A stretch of DNA of 64,000 nucleotides from Streptomyces sp. NBC_00178. Lineage in GTDB: Bacteria > Actinomycetota > Actinomycetes > Streptomycetales > Streptomycetaceae. Shown piece after piece: positions 26,466 through 36,091 of this stretch; within the stretch, counting starts at the first letter, position 1, and each line of letters begins with the position of its first letter. The position numbers were made by a program, and so were the translations under genes. The notes under the pieces were generated by a model. The model did not search any database. It was not told the origin of the DNA and was given only the letters and a program-made list of their open reading frames with translations. The DNA is taken from the NCBI RefSeq assembly GCF_036206005.1, contig NZ_CP108143.1, positions 5,175,501 to 5,239,500 of the forward strand, given 5' to 3'.

Positions 26466-29400
26466 GTGGAGACCAACACCGTCAGCCCCGTCTTCGTCGG
26501 CCGGACCGGTGAACTCGCCGCGCTCACCGACACGCTCACCCGGGCCGGAGCCGGCGAGCCCCAGGCCCTCCTCGTCGGCGGCGAGGCCGGGGTCGGCAAG
26601 ACGCGGCTGGTCGAGGAGTTCCTCGCGGCGGCCCGCCGCCGCGAGGCCGTCGTGGCCGTCGGGGGATGTGTGGAGATCGGGGCCGACGGTCTGCCCTACG
26701 CCCCGATCTCCACGGCCCTCCGCGCCCTGCGCCGTGCGCTGCCCGACGAGCTGACCGAAGCCCTGGCGGGGCAGGAGGGCGAACTCGCCCGCCTGCTGCC
26801 CGAACTGGGCGAGGCCGACCGGGCCCCGGACGACGAGCACGGCACCGCGCGGCTCTTCGAGCTCGCGGCCCGGCTGCTGGAGCGCCTCTCCGCGGCGTGC
26901 ACGGTCGTGCTCGTCCTGGAGGACCTGCACTGGGCCGACGCCTCCACCCGCCATCTGCTCGCTTACCTCTTCCGGACCCTGCGCAGCGGCAGGCTGGTCG
27001 TGATCGGGACCTACCGCGCGGACGACGTCCACCGGCGCCACCCCCTGCGGCCGCTGCTCGCCGAACTCGACAGACTCCGTACGGTCCGGCGCATCGAACT
27101 CGACCGCTTCAGTCACGCCGAGGTGGGACGGCAGCTCACCGGGATCCTCGCGACCGTCCCGGACGCCGGACTCGTCGACGACATATTCGAACGCTCCGAC
27201 GGCAACGCCTTCTTCGTCGAGGAGCTCGCCCGCAGCCTCGAATGCTGCGGAGACAGCTCCGGCCTCTCCGACTCGCTCAGGGACCTCCTGCTCGTGCGCG
27301 TGGAGGCGCTGCCCGAGAACGCCCAGCGGATCGCCCGGATCGTCGCCGAGGGCGGCTCCACGGTGGAACACCCCCTCCTCGCCGCCGTCGCGCAGCTCGG
27401 CGAGGACGACCTCGACGAGGCCCTGCGGTCCGCCGTCGGAGCCAACCTCCTGCTGCCCGCGCCCGACAGCGACGGCTACCGCTTCCGGCACTCCCTCGTG
27501 CGCGAGGCCGTCAGCGACGACCTGCTGCCCGGCGAACGCACCCGCCTCAACCGCCGTTACGCCGAAGCGCTGGAGGCGGACCCGTCGCTCGTGCGCGCCG
27601 ACGAGCGTGCCGCCCGCCTCGCGAGCTACTGGTACGCCGCGCACGACGCGGCGAAGGCCCTGCCCGCAGTGCTGCAGGCGGCCGTCGCGGCCAGACGGCG
27701 GTTCGCCTACTCCGAACAACTGCGTCTGCTGGAGCGGGCGATGGAGCTCTGGGACGACGTCCCGGACGCGGTGCGCGCGACCCTGCGTCCCCTGGACTAC
27801 GCCGAGGTCTACCCCGGCTGCGGATGCGAGCCGGGGACAAACCCGCTGCGCTACCTCGACCTGATGGCGGAGGCCACCGTCGCCGCCCGCATCGGCGGCG
27901 ACCGCGAGCGCTCCCTGGCCATCGCGAAGAAGGCGCTGCGCATCCTGGACCAGGACACCGACCCCCTTCGGGCCGCGTGGTTCTGGGTGCAGCGCTCCCT
28001 GCTGATGCAGACGCTCTCCAGGGGCGACGGGTGGCAGGAACTCGCCACGGCCCAGGGCCTGGTGCGAGGGCTCCAACCGTCGGCCGTACACGCGGACGTC
28101 CTGGCCGCCGTCGCCGGCTGGGGCGCTCTGCACCGGCCCGGAGCGGAGACGCTGGTGGCCGCGGACCGGGCCGTGGAGTACGCCCGGCTGGTGGGCGAGG
28201 AGTCCATCGAACTCCACGCCCGGCTCACCAGGGGCTGGCTCACCATCGACGCGGGAGCCGTCGAGGAGGGCATCGCCGAGATGTACGCCGTCCGGGAACG
28301 GGCCGAGGAACTGCGCCTGGTGGGTGTGATGAGCCGCACCAGCATCAACCTGCCCTCCTCACTGGAGTCCATAGGCCGCTCCCTCGAATCGGTGCGGGCC
28401 GCCGATCACGGCATCGACATCTGCCACCGGCACGGGCTCCCCGAGTCCGAGGCCTGGGTGAGGGCGAACCAGGCGCAGTCGTACTTCTCGCTGGGGCGCT
28501 GGGAGGAGTGCCGAGGGGCCCTCGACGCGGCGGCCCCGCTCGCCCGGTCCCGCAAGTCCAACGGCCTCGTCGCCTCGCACCGGACCGATCTGGCCCTGGC
28601 CCGCGGCGACTTCGAGGCGGCCGCGGAGCACCTGGCGGCCAACAGGCGGCACATCGGGCTGCACGACCCCCAGCCGCAGCACCTGATCGGCCCGGTCCGG
28701 CAGGCCATGACCCTCGCGGCACAGCAGGGACGGCTCCCCGAGGCGCGCGCCGCCTTCGAGGCGCAGTCCGAAGCCGGTCTCCCGCCCGGCACCCAGCGCT
28801 ACTCGCTCCCGCTGCTGTACGCCGCCGCCACCATGGAGGCGGACGCACGGGGGCTGCCGGCCACCGACCCGGAACGGCCGGCCGTCCTGGAGCGGATCCG
28901 CGGGCACCTGAAGCGGACCCCCATGCTCGTCCCCGTGTGGGCGGGATACGGCGTGCTGATCGAGGCGGAACTGGCCAGGGCGGAAGGGGCGGACACTCCG
29001 GACCACTGGTGCCGGGCCGCCACGGCCTTCACCCCGCTCCAGCGGCCCTACGAGTCCGCCCGGATCCGTCACCGCTGGGCGGAGGCGATACTCACCGCCT
29101 CCGGGGACCGGGCCAGGGCCGTCCGCCTCCTGCGCGAGGCCCACTCGGTGGCCGCGGCCCTCGACGCGCGGCCGTTGGTGGAGAGCATCGAGCTGCTGGC
29201 CGGCCGGGCCCGGATCGCCCTCGCCGCCGCGCCGGGAGCCGACGAGGCCAGGGCGGAGAGCACGCGCGCGCAGGACGTGGCTCCGGCGGTCGACGCGATC
29301 GAGTCGTTCGGGCTGACCTCGCGCGAACAGGAGGTGCACCGGCTGGTCGCGGCCGGGTACACCAACCGCAGGATCGCGGAGGAGCTGTACATCTCGCCGA

Positions 29401-29507
29401 AGACCGCGAGCGTGCACGTCTCCAACATCCTGGCCAAGCTCAGCGTCTCCAGCCGTGGGGAGGCGGCCGCGCTGGCCCACCGCTTCCGGCTCTACACGGT
29501 CGGCTGA
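26466..29507 (+). CDS. Large ATP-binding LuxR family regulator (LAL type)
   Basis: About 1013 residues. I prefer GTG 26466 because family members start ETNTVSPVFVGR. The frame is open to GTG 26406. AAA/NB-ARC-like ATPase: Walker A GEAGVGKT at residues 39-46, Walker B VLVLEDLHWAD near 150. A long helical-repeat region (residues about 400-900) follows. The C-terminal LuxR HTH is FGLTSREQEVHRLVAAGYTNRRIAEEL...KTASVHVSNILAKL (about 945-1005). Such STAND regulators activate transcription after a signal and ATP binding. No obvious target operon is adjacent, and the next gene is convergent. Confidence 0.92.
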   Translation: METNTVSPVFVGRTGELAALTDTLTRAGAGEPQALLVGGEAGVGKTRLVEEFLAAARRREAVVAVGGCVEIGADGLPYAPISTALRALRRALPDELTEALAGQEGELARLLPELGEADRAPDDEHGTARLFELAARLLERLSAACTVVLVLEDLHWADASTRHLLAYLFRTLRSGRLVVIGTYRADDVHRRHPLRPLLAELDRLRTVRRIELDRFSHAEVGRQLTGILATVPDAGLVDDIFERSDGNAFFVEELARSLECCGDSSGLSDSLRDLLLVRVEALPENAQRIARIVAEGGSTVEHPLLAAVAQLGEDDLDEALRSAVGANLLLPAPDSDGYRFRHSLVREAVSDDLLPGERTRLNRRYAEALEADPSLVRADERAARLASYWYAAHDAAKALPAVLQAAVAARRRFAYSEQLRLLERAMELWDDVPDAVRATLRPLDYAEVYPGCGCEPGTNPLRYLDLMAEATVAARIGGDRERSLAIAKKALRILDQDTDPLRAAWFWVQRSLLMQTLSRGDGWQELATAQGLVRGLQPSAVHADVLAAVAGWGALHRPGAETLVAADRAVEYARLVGEESIELHARLTRGWLTIDAGAVEEGIAEMYAVRERAEELRLVGVMSRTSINLPSSLESIGRSLESVRAADHGIDICHRHGLPESEAWVRANQAQSYFSLGRWEECRGALDAAAPLARSRKSNGLVASHRTDLALARGDFEAAAEHLAANRRHIGLHDPQPQHLIGPVRQAMTLAAQQGRLPEARAAFEAQSEAGLPPGTQRYSLPLLYAAATMEADARGLPATDPERPAVLERIRGHLKRTPMLVPVWAGYGVLIEAELARAEGADTPDHWCRAATAFTPLQRPYESARIRHRWAEAILTASGDRARAVRLLREAHSVAAALDARPLVESIELLAGRARIALAAAPGADEARAESTRAQDVAPAVDAIESFGLTSREQEVHRLVAAGYTNRRIAEELYISPKTASVHVSNILAKLSVSSRGEAAALAHRFRLYTVG

Positions 29508-29546
29508 CCACCGGCAGCCGCCGCCGTGCCGCCCCCGGCCCGGCGG

Positions 29547-30731
29547 CTACCGCACCTTGAGGAGCAGGATCCGGTCGTCACCCGGCTTCGGGGTGCCGCG
29601 GCCGTCCGTGTTGCTCGTGACCAGCCACAGGGTGTCGCCGCCCGCCGCGAGGACCGTGCGGAGCCTGCCGTACTTCCCGTCGAGAAAGGCCTGGGGTGCC
29701 GCCAGCGGTTCCGCGCCGGGTTTGCCGGAGAGGGGGATCCGCCAGAGCCGCTCGCCGCGCAGCCCCGCCATCCAGATCGACCCCCCGGCATAGGCGATGC
29801 CGCTCGGGGACGCCTCGGAGGTCTTCCACTGGGCCACCGGGTCCACGAACCCGGCCTCGCCCTTCCTGCCCTCCACCTCCGGCCAGCCGTAGTTCCCGCC
29901 CGGTTCGATCCGGTTCAGCTCGTCCCAGGTGTTCTGGCCGAACTCGGCGGCCCACAGCTGCTTCCGGCCGTCCCATGCGAGCCCCTGCACATTGCGGTGG
30001 CCGTAGGAATACACCACCGAATCGGCCTCGGGGTTGCCGTGCACAGGTTCGCCGTCCGGGGTCATCCGCAGGATCTTGCCCGCGAGCGAGGCCTTGTCCT
30101 GGGCGAGACCCGTGTCGCCCGTCTCGCCCGTGCCCGCGTACAGCATGCGGTCCGGGCCGAACGCGATCCGCCCGCCGTTGTGGATGGAGCCCTTCGGGAT
30201 ACCCCGCAGGATGGTGTCCGGGGCCCCCAGCTGCTGGCCCGGCGGCTTCTTCTCGTCGTACTGCATGCGGGCGATGCGGTTGTCCGACTCGGTGGTGAAG
30301 TAGGCGTAGATCAGGTGGTCCGCGCCGAAGGTGGGGGCGACGGCGAGGCCGAGGAGCCCGCCCTCACCCGACGGGGCGACCCCGGGCACCGAACCCAGCA
30401 GGGTCTTCCTGCCGCTCTCCCCGTCGATCCGCGTGATGGTCGCGTCGTCGCGCGACGCCACCAGCAGGTCTCCGCCCGGCAGCACGGCCAGGCCCCAGGG
30501 GGACGCGAGGCCGGTGGTGAGGGTCCTCACCACCTCGACCGAGCCCTTGGCGGGCGGCAGATCGGGTGAGGGGCTCGCCGCGCCCGGGGGAGCGGTCGAC
30601 GAAGCCGTCGCGGAAGAGGAGGGGGCGCCCTCACCGGCCGCCGGGCCGTCGGCGGACGAGCAGGCGGACAGCAGGAGCGAGGCCGAGGCGAGTCCGGCCA
30701 CCACCCCCTTGCGCAGCACGGGACTCAGCAC
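29547..30731 (-). CDS. PQQ-dependent sugar dehydrogenase-like beta-propeller lipoprotein
   Basis: 394 residues from GTG 30731 with AAAGGA upstream. The lipoprotein signal ends LLLSAC, with lipid cysteine C24, followed by a Ser/Pro/Ala linker to about residue 60. The beta-propeller contains LASPWGLAVLPGGDLLVASRD, GEGGLLGLAVAP, SIHNGGRIAFGPDRMLYAGTGE, YSYGHRNVQGLAW and WAAEFGQNTWDELNRIEPGGNYGWP, the hallmarks of the soluble glucose/sorbosone dehydrogenase family. It would oxidise a sugar outside the membrane if PQQ is available, and substrate and cofactor are unproven. An aldo/keto reductase gene lies directly upstream on the same strand. Confidence 0.9.
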   Translation of the reverse strand: MLSPVLRKGVVAGLASASLLLSACSSADGPAAGEGAPSSSATASSTAPPGAASPSPDLPPAKGSVEVVRTLTTGLASPWGLAVLPGGDLLVASRDDATITRIDGESGRKTLLGSVPGVAPSGEGGLLGLAVAPTFGADHLIYAYFTTESDNRIARMQYDEKKPPGQQLGAPDTILRGIPKGSIHNGGRIAFGPDRMLYAGTGETGDTGLAQDKASLAGKILRMTPDGEPVHGNPEADSVVYSYGHRNVQGLAWDGRKQLWAAEFGQNTWDELNRIEPGGNYGWPEVEGRKGEAGFVDPVAQWKTSEASPSGIAYAGGSIWMAGLRGERLWRIPLSGKPGAEPLAAPQAFLDGKYGRLRTVLAAGGDTLWLVTSNTDGRGTPKPGDDRILLLKVR

Positions 30732-30837
30732 AGCACCGATCCTTTCGACGGTCGTACGACTACTGTTCTTACACCGCTCCGCCCCAGCGGGTTCCCGGTC
30801 TCCGCCGATTGTCCCGCCGCGGTCCCGCCGGCACGAC

Positions 30838-31830
30838 TCAGTCCCACGACCCGCGCGCCCGCGGCAGCCCGGCGATCTCCTGGAGGTCCCGGTCCGTGAG
30901 CGTCAGTCCGGCCGCCGCGGCGTTCTCCACCACCCACTCCTCACGCTTCGCCCCCGGTACGGGCACCACGTGGCGGCCCTGTCGCAGGACCCAGGCCAGC
31001 GCCACCTGAGCGGGAGTGGCGCCGTGCCGCTCCGCGATCCGGCGCAGCCCCGCCACGACCGGCTGGTTGGCCGCCATCATCTCCGAGGTGAACCGGGGGT
31101 GCCTGGCCCGCGGGTCGTCCGGCTCGAAGCCGTGGCCCGGCTTGAGCGTCCCCGTCAGATAGCCGCTGCCCAGCGGCATCGCGGCCAGCACGCCCACACC
31201 CCGCGCCGCGCACCACGGCAGCAGGTCCTCCAGCGCCTGGGGTGACCAGACCGACACCTCGGCCTGCACGGCGCTGACGGGAAAGACCTGCTGCACCCGC
31301 TCCAGCTGCCGGATCGTCGCGTCGTGCGTCCGCGCACCGGGCCTCCGGCCCGCCCTGGCCCCCACCGCGCACAGACCGAGCGCCCGCACCTTGCCCGCGG
31401 TGACCAGCTCCGCCATCGCACCCCAGGTCTCCTCCACCGGCACCTCGGGATCCGCCCTGTGCAGCTGGTAGAGATCGATCACATCGGTCTGGAGCCGGCG
31501 CAGCGAGGCGTGGCAGGCCCGGCGCACGTACCCCGGACGGCCGTTGGCCACGACGTGCTGGTCGCCCACGAGAAGGCCGCACTTGGTGGAGAGGAACGCC
31601 TCGGACCTGCGGCCCTTGAGCGCCCTCCCGAGCAGGAGTTCATTGGTGAAGGGGCCGTACATGTCGGCGGTGTCGAGCAGTTGCACGCCCGCGTCCAGCG
31701 CCGCGAGCACCGTCCGCACCGAGCGGTCCCCACGCTGCTGCGACGTGCTGTACGCCCAGCTCATCGGCATACAGCCCAGCCCGACCGCGCCGACGGACAA
31801 CGCCGTCGCACCGATAGTCCTGCGCTCCAA
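30838..31830 (-). CDS. Aldo/keto reductase
   Basis: 330 residues. The first codon is TTG (31830), preceded by a GGGAGG run. No ATG or GTG fits, and the sequence MERRTIGATALSVGAVGLGCM begins correctly there. The catalytic tetrad is present: Asp and Tyr in LLDTADMYGPFTNE, Lys in FLSTKCG and His in LYQLHRADP. NADPH-binding residues lie in the C-terminal VPVPGAKREEWVVENAAA. It reduces aldehydes or ketones, substrate unknown. It is divergent from the 2-hydroxyacid dehydrogenase, with 94 bases between the starts. Confidence 0.9.
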   Translation of the reverse strand: MERRTIGATALSVGAVGLGCMPMSWAYSTSQQRGDRSVRTVLAALDAGVQLLDTADMYGPFTNELLLGRALKGRRSEAFLSTKCGLLVGDQHVVANGRPGYVRRACHASLRRLQTDVIDLYQLHRADPEVPVEETWGAMAELVTAGKVRALGLCAVGARAGRRPGARTHDATIRQLERVQQVFPVSAVQAEVSVWSPQALEDLLPWCAARGVGVLAAMPLGSGYLTGTLKPGHGFEPDDPRARHPRFTSEMMAANQPVVAGLRRIAERHGATPAQVALAWVLRQGRHVVPVPGAKREEWVVENAAAAGLTLTDRDLQEIAGLPRARGSWD

Positions 31831-31924
31831 CTCCCCGAACCCTCCCTAGGCCGCGCGATCATGGGACCACCAGCACCCCAAAGTAACCTCTGCCGTCGCG
31901 AGGGCTTCGCATAGCCTCCTGACC

Positions 31925-32875
31925 ATGACTTCCGCAACCGCCAACGACGTATGGCTGCCCTTCGCCGCCCATGAGATCGACGGACTCCCCGAGGGCCTCG
32001 ACTACCGCTTCTGGGACGGCGGTCCGGACTACCCGGCGGACCCCTCCGACTGTGCCTTCTACGTCGTCCCGTACATGAAGGGACCAAAGGTCGCGGTCCG
32101 TCCGCTGGGGGCCATGGACCGGGTCAGGGTCGTCCAGACCCTCTCGGCGGGCATCGACCACGTCGAGCCCGGGCTCGGGCTGCTGCCCTCCGGGGTGCAG
32201 CTGTGCAACGCCAAGGGCGTGCACGAGGCGTCGACCGCCGAACTGGCCCTGGCCCTGGTCCTCGCCTCGCTCCGCGGCTTCCCCGGCTTCGTGCGCGGCC
32301 AGGACGAGGAGGAGTGGCGCTCGGGCTTCTACCCCGCGCTCGCCGACAAGTCCGTCCTGGTGGTGGGTTACGGATCGATCGGCGCCGCCATCGAGGACCG
32401 GCTCGAACCCTTCGAGTGTGCGCGGGTGGTGCGCGTCGCACGCTCCGCACGGACCACCGGGCGCGGCCCCGTACACGCGATCGAGGACCTTCCCGCGCTG
32501 CTGCCGGAGGCCGACGTCGTCATCCTGTCCACCCCGCTGAACCCGTCCACACAAGGGCTGGTGGGACCCGGGTTCCTCGCCGCGATGCGCGACGGCGCGC
32601 TGCTCGTGAACGTCGCCAGGGGAGGTGTCGTCGACACCGCCGCCCTGCTGGCCGAACTCGAGTCCGGCCGCCTGCGTGCCGCGCTGGACGTCACCGACCC
32701 CGAACCCCTGCCCGCCGGCCACCCGCTCTGGCATGCTCCCCACACGCTGCTCACTCCCCATGTGGGCGGCAGCACCTCCGCGTTCCTGCCCCGGGCCAAG
32801 CGGCTGCTGGCCGGACAGCTCACCCGGTACGCGGCCGGGGAGCCGGTCGCCAACCTCGTGCGCACGACCGGCTGA
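31925..32875 (+). CDS. D-isomer-specific 2-hydroxyacid dehydrogenase
   Basis: 316 residues. NAD-dependent oxidoreductase of the glyoxylate/phosphoglycerate dehydrogenase fold. Catalytic Arg is in LVNVARGGVV, Glu in DPEPLPAGHPLW and His in LLTPHVGGSTS. The nucleotide motif is VLVVGYGSIGAAI near residue 140. ATG 31925 lies seven bases after TAGCCT (31912-31917), so the message is probably leaderless. The natural substrate is unknown. serA further downstream is the dedicated phosphoglycerate dehydrogenase, so this is a separate activity. Confidence 0.9.
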   Translation: MTSATANDVWLPFAAHEIDGLPEGLDYRFWDGGPDYPADPSDCAFYVVPYMKGPKVAVRPLGAMDRVRVVQTLSAGIDHVEPGLGLLPSGVQLCNAKGVHEASTAELALALVLASLRGFPGFVRGQDEEEWRSGFYPALADKSVLVVGYGSIGAAIEDRLEPFECARVVRVARSARTTGRGPVHAIEDLPALLPEADVVILSTPLNPSTQGLVGPGFLAAMRDGALLVNVARGGVVDTAALLAELESGRLRAALDVTDPEPLPAGHPLWHAPHTLLTPHVGGSTSAFLPRAKRLLAGQLTRYAAGEPVANLVRTTG

Positions 32876-33140
32876 CCACGTGACGGACAGGGGCCCGACC
32901 GCACGGAGTTCCCACAACACCCCAGGTGGTCACGGAGAGTAGAGAAGGTATGTCCCTGAGTGACGACTCTGGTGTATCGTCCACAACAGGGCTGCGCCGT
33001 GGAAGGGACGGCGCCGGGGGTGAGCCGAACGCGAGGGGGCGACGGGCGATGTGCGGCCAGTGGAGAGACGATCCGACGCTGCGGGGCCGACGGAAGCGGC
33101 CGGTACCGAGGGTGCCCGGGCCCGCCCGCGGAGTTCCCCG

Positions 33141-35972
33141 GTGAGCGCCCTCGGCGCCATGCTCTCCCGGCAGCCCGCCACCGGCCGCACCGCGGGGCTG
33201 CGCGCCCAGCTCGCCCTCGCCGCCCTCTGCGCCGGATACGGGGTGGGGGCGGCCGTCGGCTGGGGATCGCCCCGACTCGCCCTGTTCATGGGCGACTTCG
33301 GCCTCAGTGTCGCGGCGCTGATCGCCGCCGTCTCGTGCTTCCTCTACGCCCGCGCCGGTGACATCCGGTTCCGGCCGGCCTGGCTCCTGTTCTCCCTCTC
33401 CTCCGCGATGGCCGCGGGCGGGAACGCCGTCTGGGGATGGTACGAGGTGGTGCTGGGGCGCGCGGTGCCCTCCCCCTCGCTCGCCGACCTCTTCTTCCTC
33501 TGCTTCGCACCGCCCGCCATCGTCGGCCTGCTCGTCCTCGCCAAGCGGCCGGTCACCAGGGCGGGCTGGGTCTGCCTCGTGCTGGACGCCTGGCTGATCG
33601 GCGGGTCCCTCCTGACCCTCTCCTGGAGCCTCGCGCTCGCCCACACCGCCCACGTCGTGAACGAGGCGGGCGAGAGCGTCGCGAGGGCGGCCCTCTCCCT
33701 CGCCTACCCCCTGCTCGACATCGTCCTGGTGTCCATGGTCCTCGCGCTGCACTTCCGGCGGGTCAACGTGAACCGCTCCGCCGTGAACACGGCCATCGCG
33801 GGCCTCGCCCTGACCGTGGTGTGCGACGCGCTGTTCACGGCCCCGCTGCTGCGCTCGGCGTACCACTCCGGACAGCTCCTGGACGCCGGGTGGTTCGCCG
33901 GTTCCCTCCTCCTCGCCTACGCGCCCTGGGGGGCCCGTCGGCACGAGGAGGACAACGCTGTCGACGCCGTCCCGGAAGCCCGGGCCGTGAGCCGTCCCAT
34001 CGCCGGCTCCCTGGCCGCGCTCACGCCGTACCTCGCCGCGGCCGTGTGCACCCTCGGCATCCTCTACAACGTGGTCGAGGGCCGCCGGGTCGACCGCGTC
34101 GTCGTCCTCACCGGCTGCACCGTGGTGCTCGCCCTGGTGCTGCGGCAGGCCATCATGCTCCTCGACAACATCGCCCTCACCCATGAACTCGCCCAGAAAG
34201 AGAACTACTTCCGCTCCCTGGTGCAGGGCTCCAGCGACGTCATCATGATCGCCGAGCCGAGCGGCGTGCTGCGCTACGTCAGCCCCGCCGCGGCCGGGGT
34301 GTACCGGCGCGACGCCGAGGACCTCGTCGGCGCGGAGCTCGCGTCGATCATCCACCCCGACGACCTCGGGGGAGTGGTCCACGAGCTGCGGCGCTTCCTC
34401 GCCGCGCCCTCGCGCGACGCGCGCACCACCCGTATCGAATGCCGCTTCCGGTCGGGCACGGGGGACTGGCTGCACGTCGAGTCGACCGTCAACCGGCACG
34501 AGGGCGGCCTGCTGCTCAACAGCCGGGACGTCACCGAGCGGGTCAGGCTGCAGGCGCAGTTGCAGCACAACGCCGAGCACGACCCCCTGACCGACCTGCC
34601 CAACCGGTCCCTCTTCACCGCCCGGGTCGGCCGCGCGCTCGGCGGCCGGAGAGCCGGCGACCCCGGCACGGCGGTGCTCTTCATCGACCTCGACGGCTTC
34701 AAGGCCGTCAACGACTCCATCGGCCACCAGGCGGGCGACGAACTGCTGATCCAGGCGGCCCGCAGGCTCCAGGAGTCCGTACGCACCTCCGACACGGCGG
34801 CGCGCCTGGGCGGGGACGAGTTCGCCGCCCTCATCGTCGGTGACGGCACGCGCGACCAGGCCGCCAGGGAGTGCCAGGTCCACGAGATCGCCGAGCGGCT
34901 GCGCCTGAGGCTCTCCCAGCCGTACCGGATCGGCACCGGGGACGTCAGGGTGGCCGCCTCCATCGGAGTCGCCTTCGCCGAGCCCTCCATCACGCCCAAG
35001 GACCTCATGCGCAACGCCGACCTCGCCATGTACCGGGCGAAGGCGGGCGGCAAGGACCGGGTCGAGCTGTACGCCCCCCAGATGCAGGCCGACGTCGTGC
35101 GCCGCTCGGAACTGGTCGCGCGGACGCGCACCGCCCTGCGCGACGGCGAGTTCGCGCTGCTGCACCAGCCCGTCGTCCATCTGGCCACCGGGACGGTCGC
35201 GGCCGTCGCCGCCCAGGCCCGATGGCGGTCCTCCCAGGGCATCCTCTTCACCCCCGCGGAGTTCCTCAGGGCGCCCGAGGACGGCGAGCGCGCCGCCGAG
35301 CTCAGCACCTGGCTCCTGGAGGAGGCCGTCGAGCAGGCCGCCGACCGGGCGGGCGCCGGGCACGCCGTCTCCGTCAGCGTGCGGGTCCCGGCCTCCAGGC
35401 TGCTGGACCGGACCCTTCCCCCGGGATCGGTCGAGGCGCTCCTGACGCGGTACGGCCTGCCCTCCGGCGCCCTCATGATCGAGGTGGCCGACAGCGACCC
35501 CCGGATCTCCTTCGACGAGCTGGAACAGCGGCTGGTGTCCCTGCGGCGTCTCGGTGTACGGATCGCGCTCGACGGCTTCGGCAGCGGGTACGCCGCCGTC
35601 AACGCCCTGCGCCGCCTCCCCGTCGACGTGCTGAAGCTGGACCGCTGCCTGGTGGAGGGCGTGGTCGAGTCGGCGAGGCTCCACAAGATCACCAGTGGGC
35701 TGCTGCGCATCGCCGGCGACCTCGGGATGCAGTCCGTGGCCGACGGGGTGGACGTACCCGAGCAGGTGCGGGCCCTGCGTGCCATGGGCTGCACGCACGG
35801 CCAGGGCATGGCCTTCGCCGGGCCGCTGGACGAATACCGTCTGCGGCGGACGCTGATCCGCGGGAAGTACCCCGTCCCGGGTCTCGGGCCGGCGGCTCGG
35901 CCGGTGCTCGCGGGCGGCTCGATTCCGCTCCAGACCCGCTCACATGATGAGACGCCCGTCCCACCCACTTGA
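33141..35972 (+). CDS. Membrane diguanylate cyclase with PAS, GGDEF and degenerate EAL domains
   Basis: 943 residues from GTG 33141, which has GGAG seven bases upstream. The frame is open to GTG 33051, but those 30 codons have weak third-position bias. About nine membrane helices come first, then a PAS domain (residues about 350-470: YFRSLVQGSSDVIMIAEPSGVLRYVS) and GGDEF with intact RLGGDEFAAL. The EAL part has lost its key motifs: AQARW for EAL, LDGFGSGY for DDFGTGY and ADGVD for AEGVE. It should therefore make c-di-GMP but not break it. From position and architecture it may be the CdgC orthologue. The ilvB leader starts right after it. Confidence 0.9.
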   Translation: MSALGAMLSRQPATGRTAGLRAQLALAALCAGYGVGAAVGWGSPRLALFMGDFGLSVAALIAAVSCFLYARAGDIRFRPAWLLFSLSSAMAAGGNAVWGWYEVVLGRAVPSPSLADLFFLCFAPPAIVGLLVLAKRPVTRAGWVCLVLDAWLIGGSLLTLSWSLALAHTAHVVNEAGESVARAALSLAYPLLDIVLVSMVLALHFRRVNVNRSAVNTAIAGLALTVVCDALFTAPLLRSAYHSGQLLDAGWFAGSLLLAYAPWGARRHEEDNAVDAVPEARAVSRPIAGSLAALTPYLAAAVCTLGILYNVVEGRRVDRVVVLTGCTVVLALVLRQAIMLLDNIALTHELAQKENYFRSLVQGSSDVIMIAEPSGVLRYVSPAAAGVYRRDAEDLVGAELASIIHPDDLGGVVHELRRFLAAPSRDARTTRIECRFRSGTGDWLHVESTVNRHEGGLLLNSRDVTERVRLQAQLQHNAEHDPLTDLPNRSLFTARVGRALGGRRAGDPGTAVLFIDLDGFKAVNDSIGHQAGDELLIQAARRLQESVRTSDTAARLGGDEFAALIVGDGTRDQAARECQVHEIAERLRLRLSQPYRIGTGDVRVAASIGVAFAEPSITPKDLMRNADLAMYRAKAGGKDRVELYAPQMQADVVRRSELVARTRTALRDGEFALLHQPVVHLATGTVAAVAAQARWRSSQGILFTPAEFLRAPEDGERAAELSTWLLEEAVEQAADRAGAGHAVSVSVRVPASRLLDRTLPPGSVEALLTRYGLPSGALMIEVADSDPRISFDELEQRLVSLRRLGVRIALDGFGSGYAAVNALRRLPVDVLKLDRCLVEGVVESARLHKITSGLLRIAGDLGMQSVADGVDVPEQVRALRAMGCTHGQGMAFAGPLDEYRLRRTLIRGKYPVPGLGPAARPVLAGGSIPLQTRSHDETPVPPT

Positions 35973-36005
35973 CACCGCACGCGTGCCGGAGAGAGGGTCA
36001 ATGCC

Positions 36006-36047
36006 ATGCGCACCCGAATTCTCGTACTTGGAAAGCGCGTCGGCTGA
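36006..36047 (+). CDS. ilvB leader peptide MRTRILVLGKRVG
   Basis: 13 codons with a GGAGAGAGGG ribosome site (35988-35997) at good distance. Codons 5-8 are ATT CTC GTA CTT (Ile-Leu-Val-Leu), covering all three end products of the pathway. The stop is followed within two bases by a 7-bp hairpin and 45 bases later by a hairpin with T6, the classic layout of translation-coupled attenuation. When charged branched-chain tRNAs are scarce, a ribosome would stall at codons 5-8. Confidence 0.85.
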   Translation: MRTRILVLGKRVG

Positions 36048-36048
36048 A

Positions 36049-36073
36049 GCAGGGTCACTCATGGAAACCCTGC
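36049..36073 (+). promoter_or_regulatory. Pause/anti-terminator type hairpin in the ilvB leader
   Basis: 7-bp perfect stem (36049-36055 with 36067-36073) and an 11-base loop, starting two bases after the leader-peptide stop. Confidence 0.5.
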
Positions 36074-36091
36074 AGACCGCACCGGCGCGCT

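Noticed and set aside
26666..29560. 964-residue plus-strand open frame overlapping the LuxR/AAA regulator
   Set aside because: It is the +2 shadow of the regulator gene: Arg/Pro/Gly-rich, no ribosome site and no recognisable fold.
32950..33144. 65-codon ORF starting MSLSDDSGVSSTTGLRRG before the second GGDEF gene
   Set aside because: GAGAAGG precedes the ATG, but third-position GC is weak and the peptide becomes Arg/Pro-rich. It could be a leader ORF but I cannot support it.
35969..35974. TTGACA as a -35 box for ilvB
   Set aside because: A transcript starting from it would begin after the ribosome site of the leader peptide, and no -10 box stands 17-18 bases later. The match overlaps the stop codon of the preceding gene and looks accidental.
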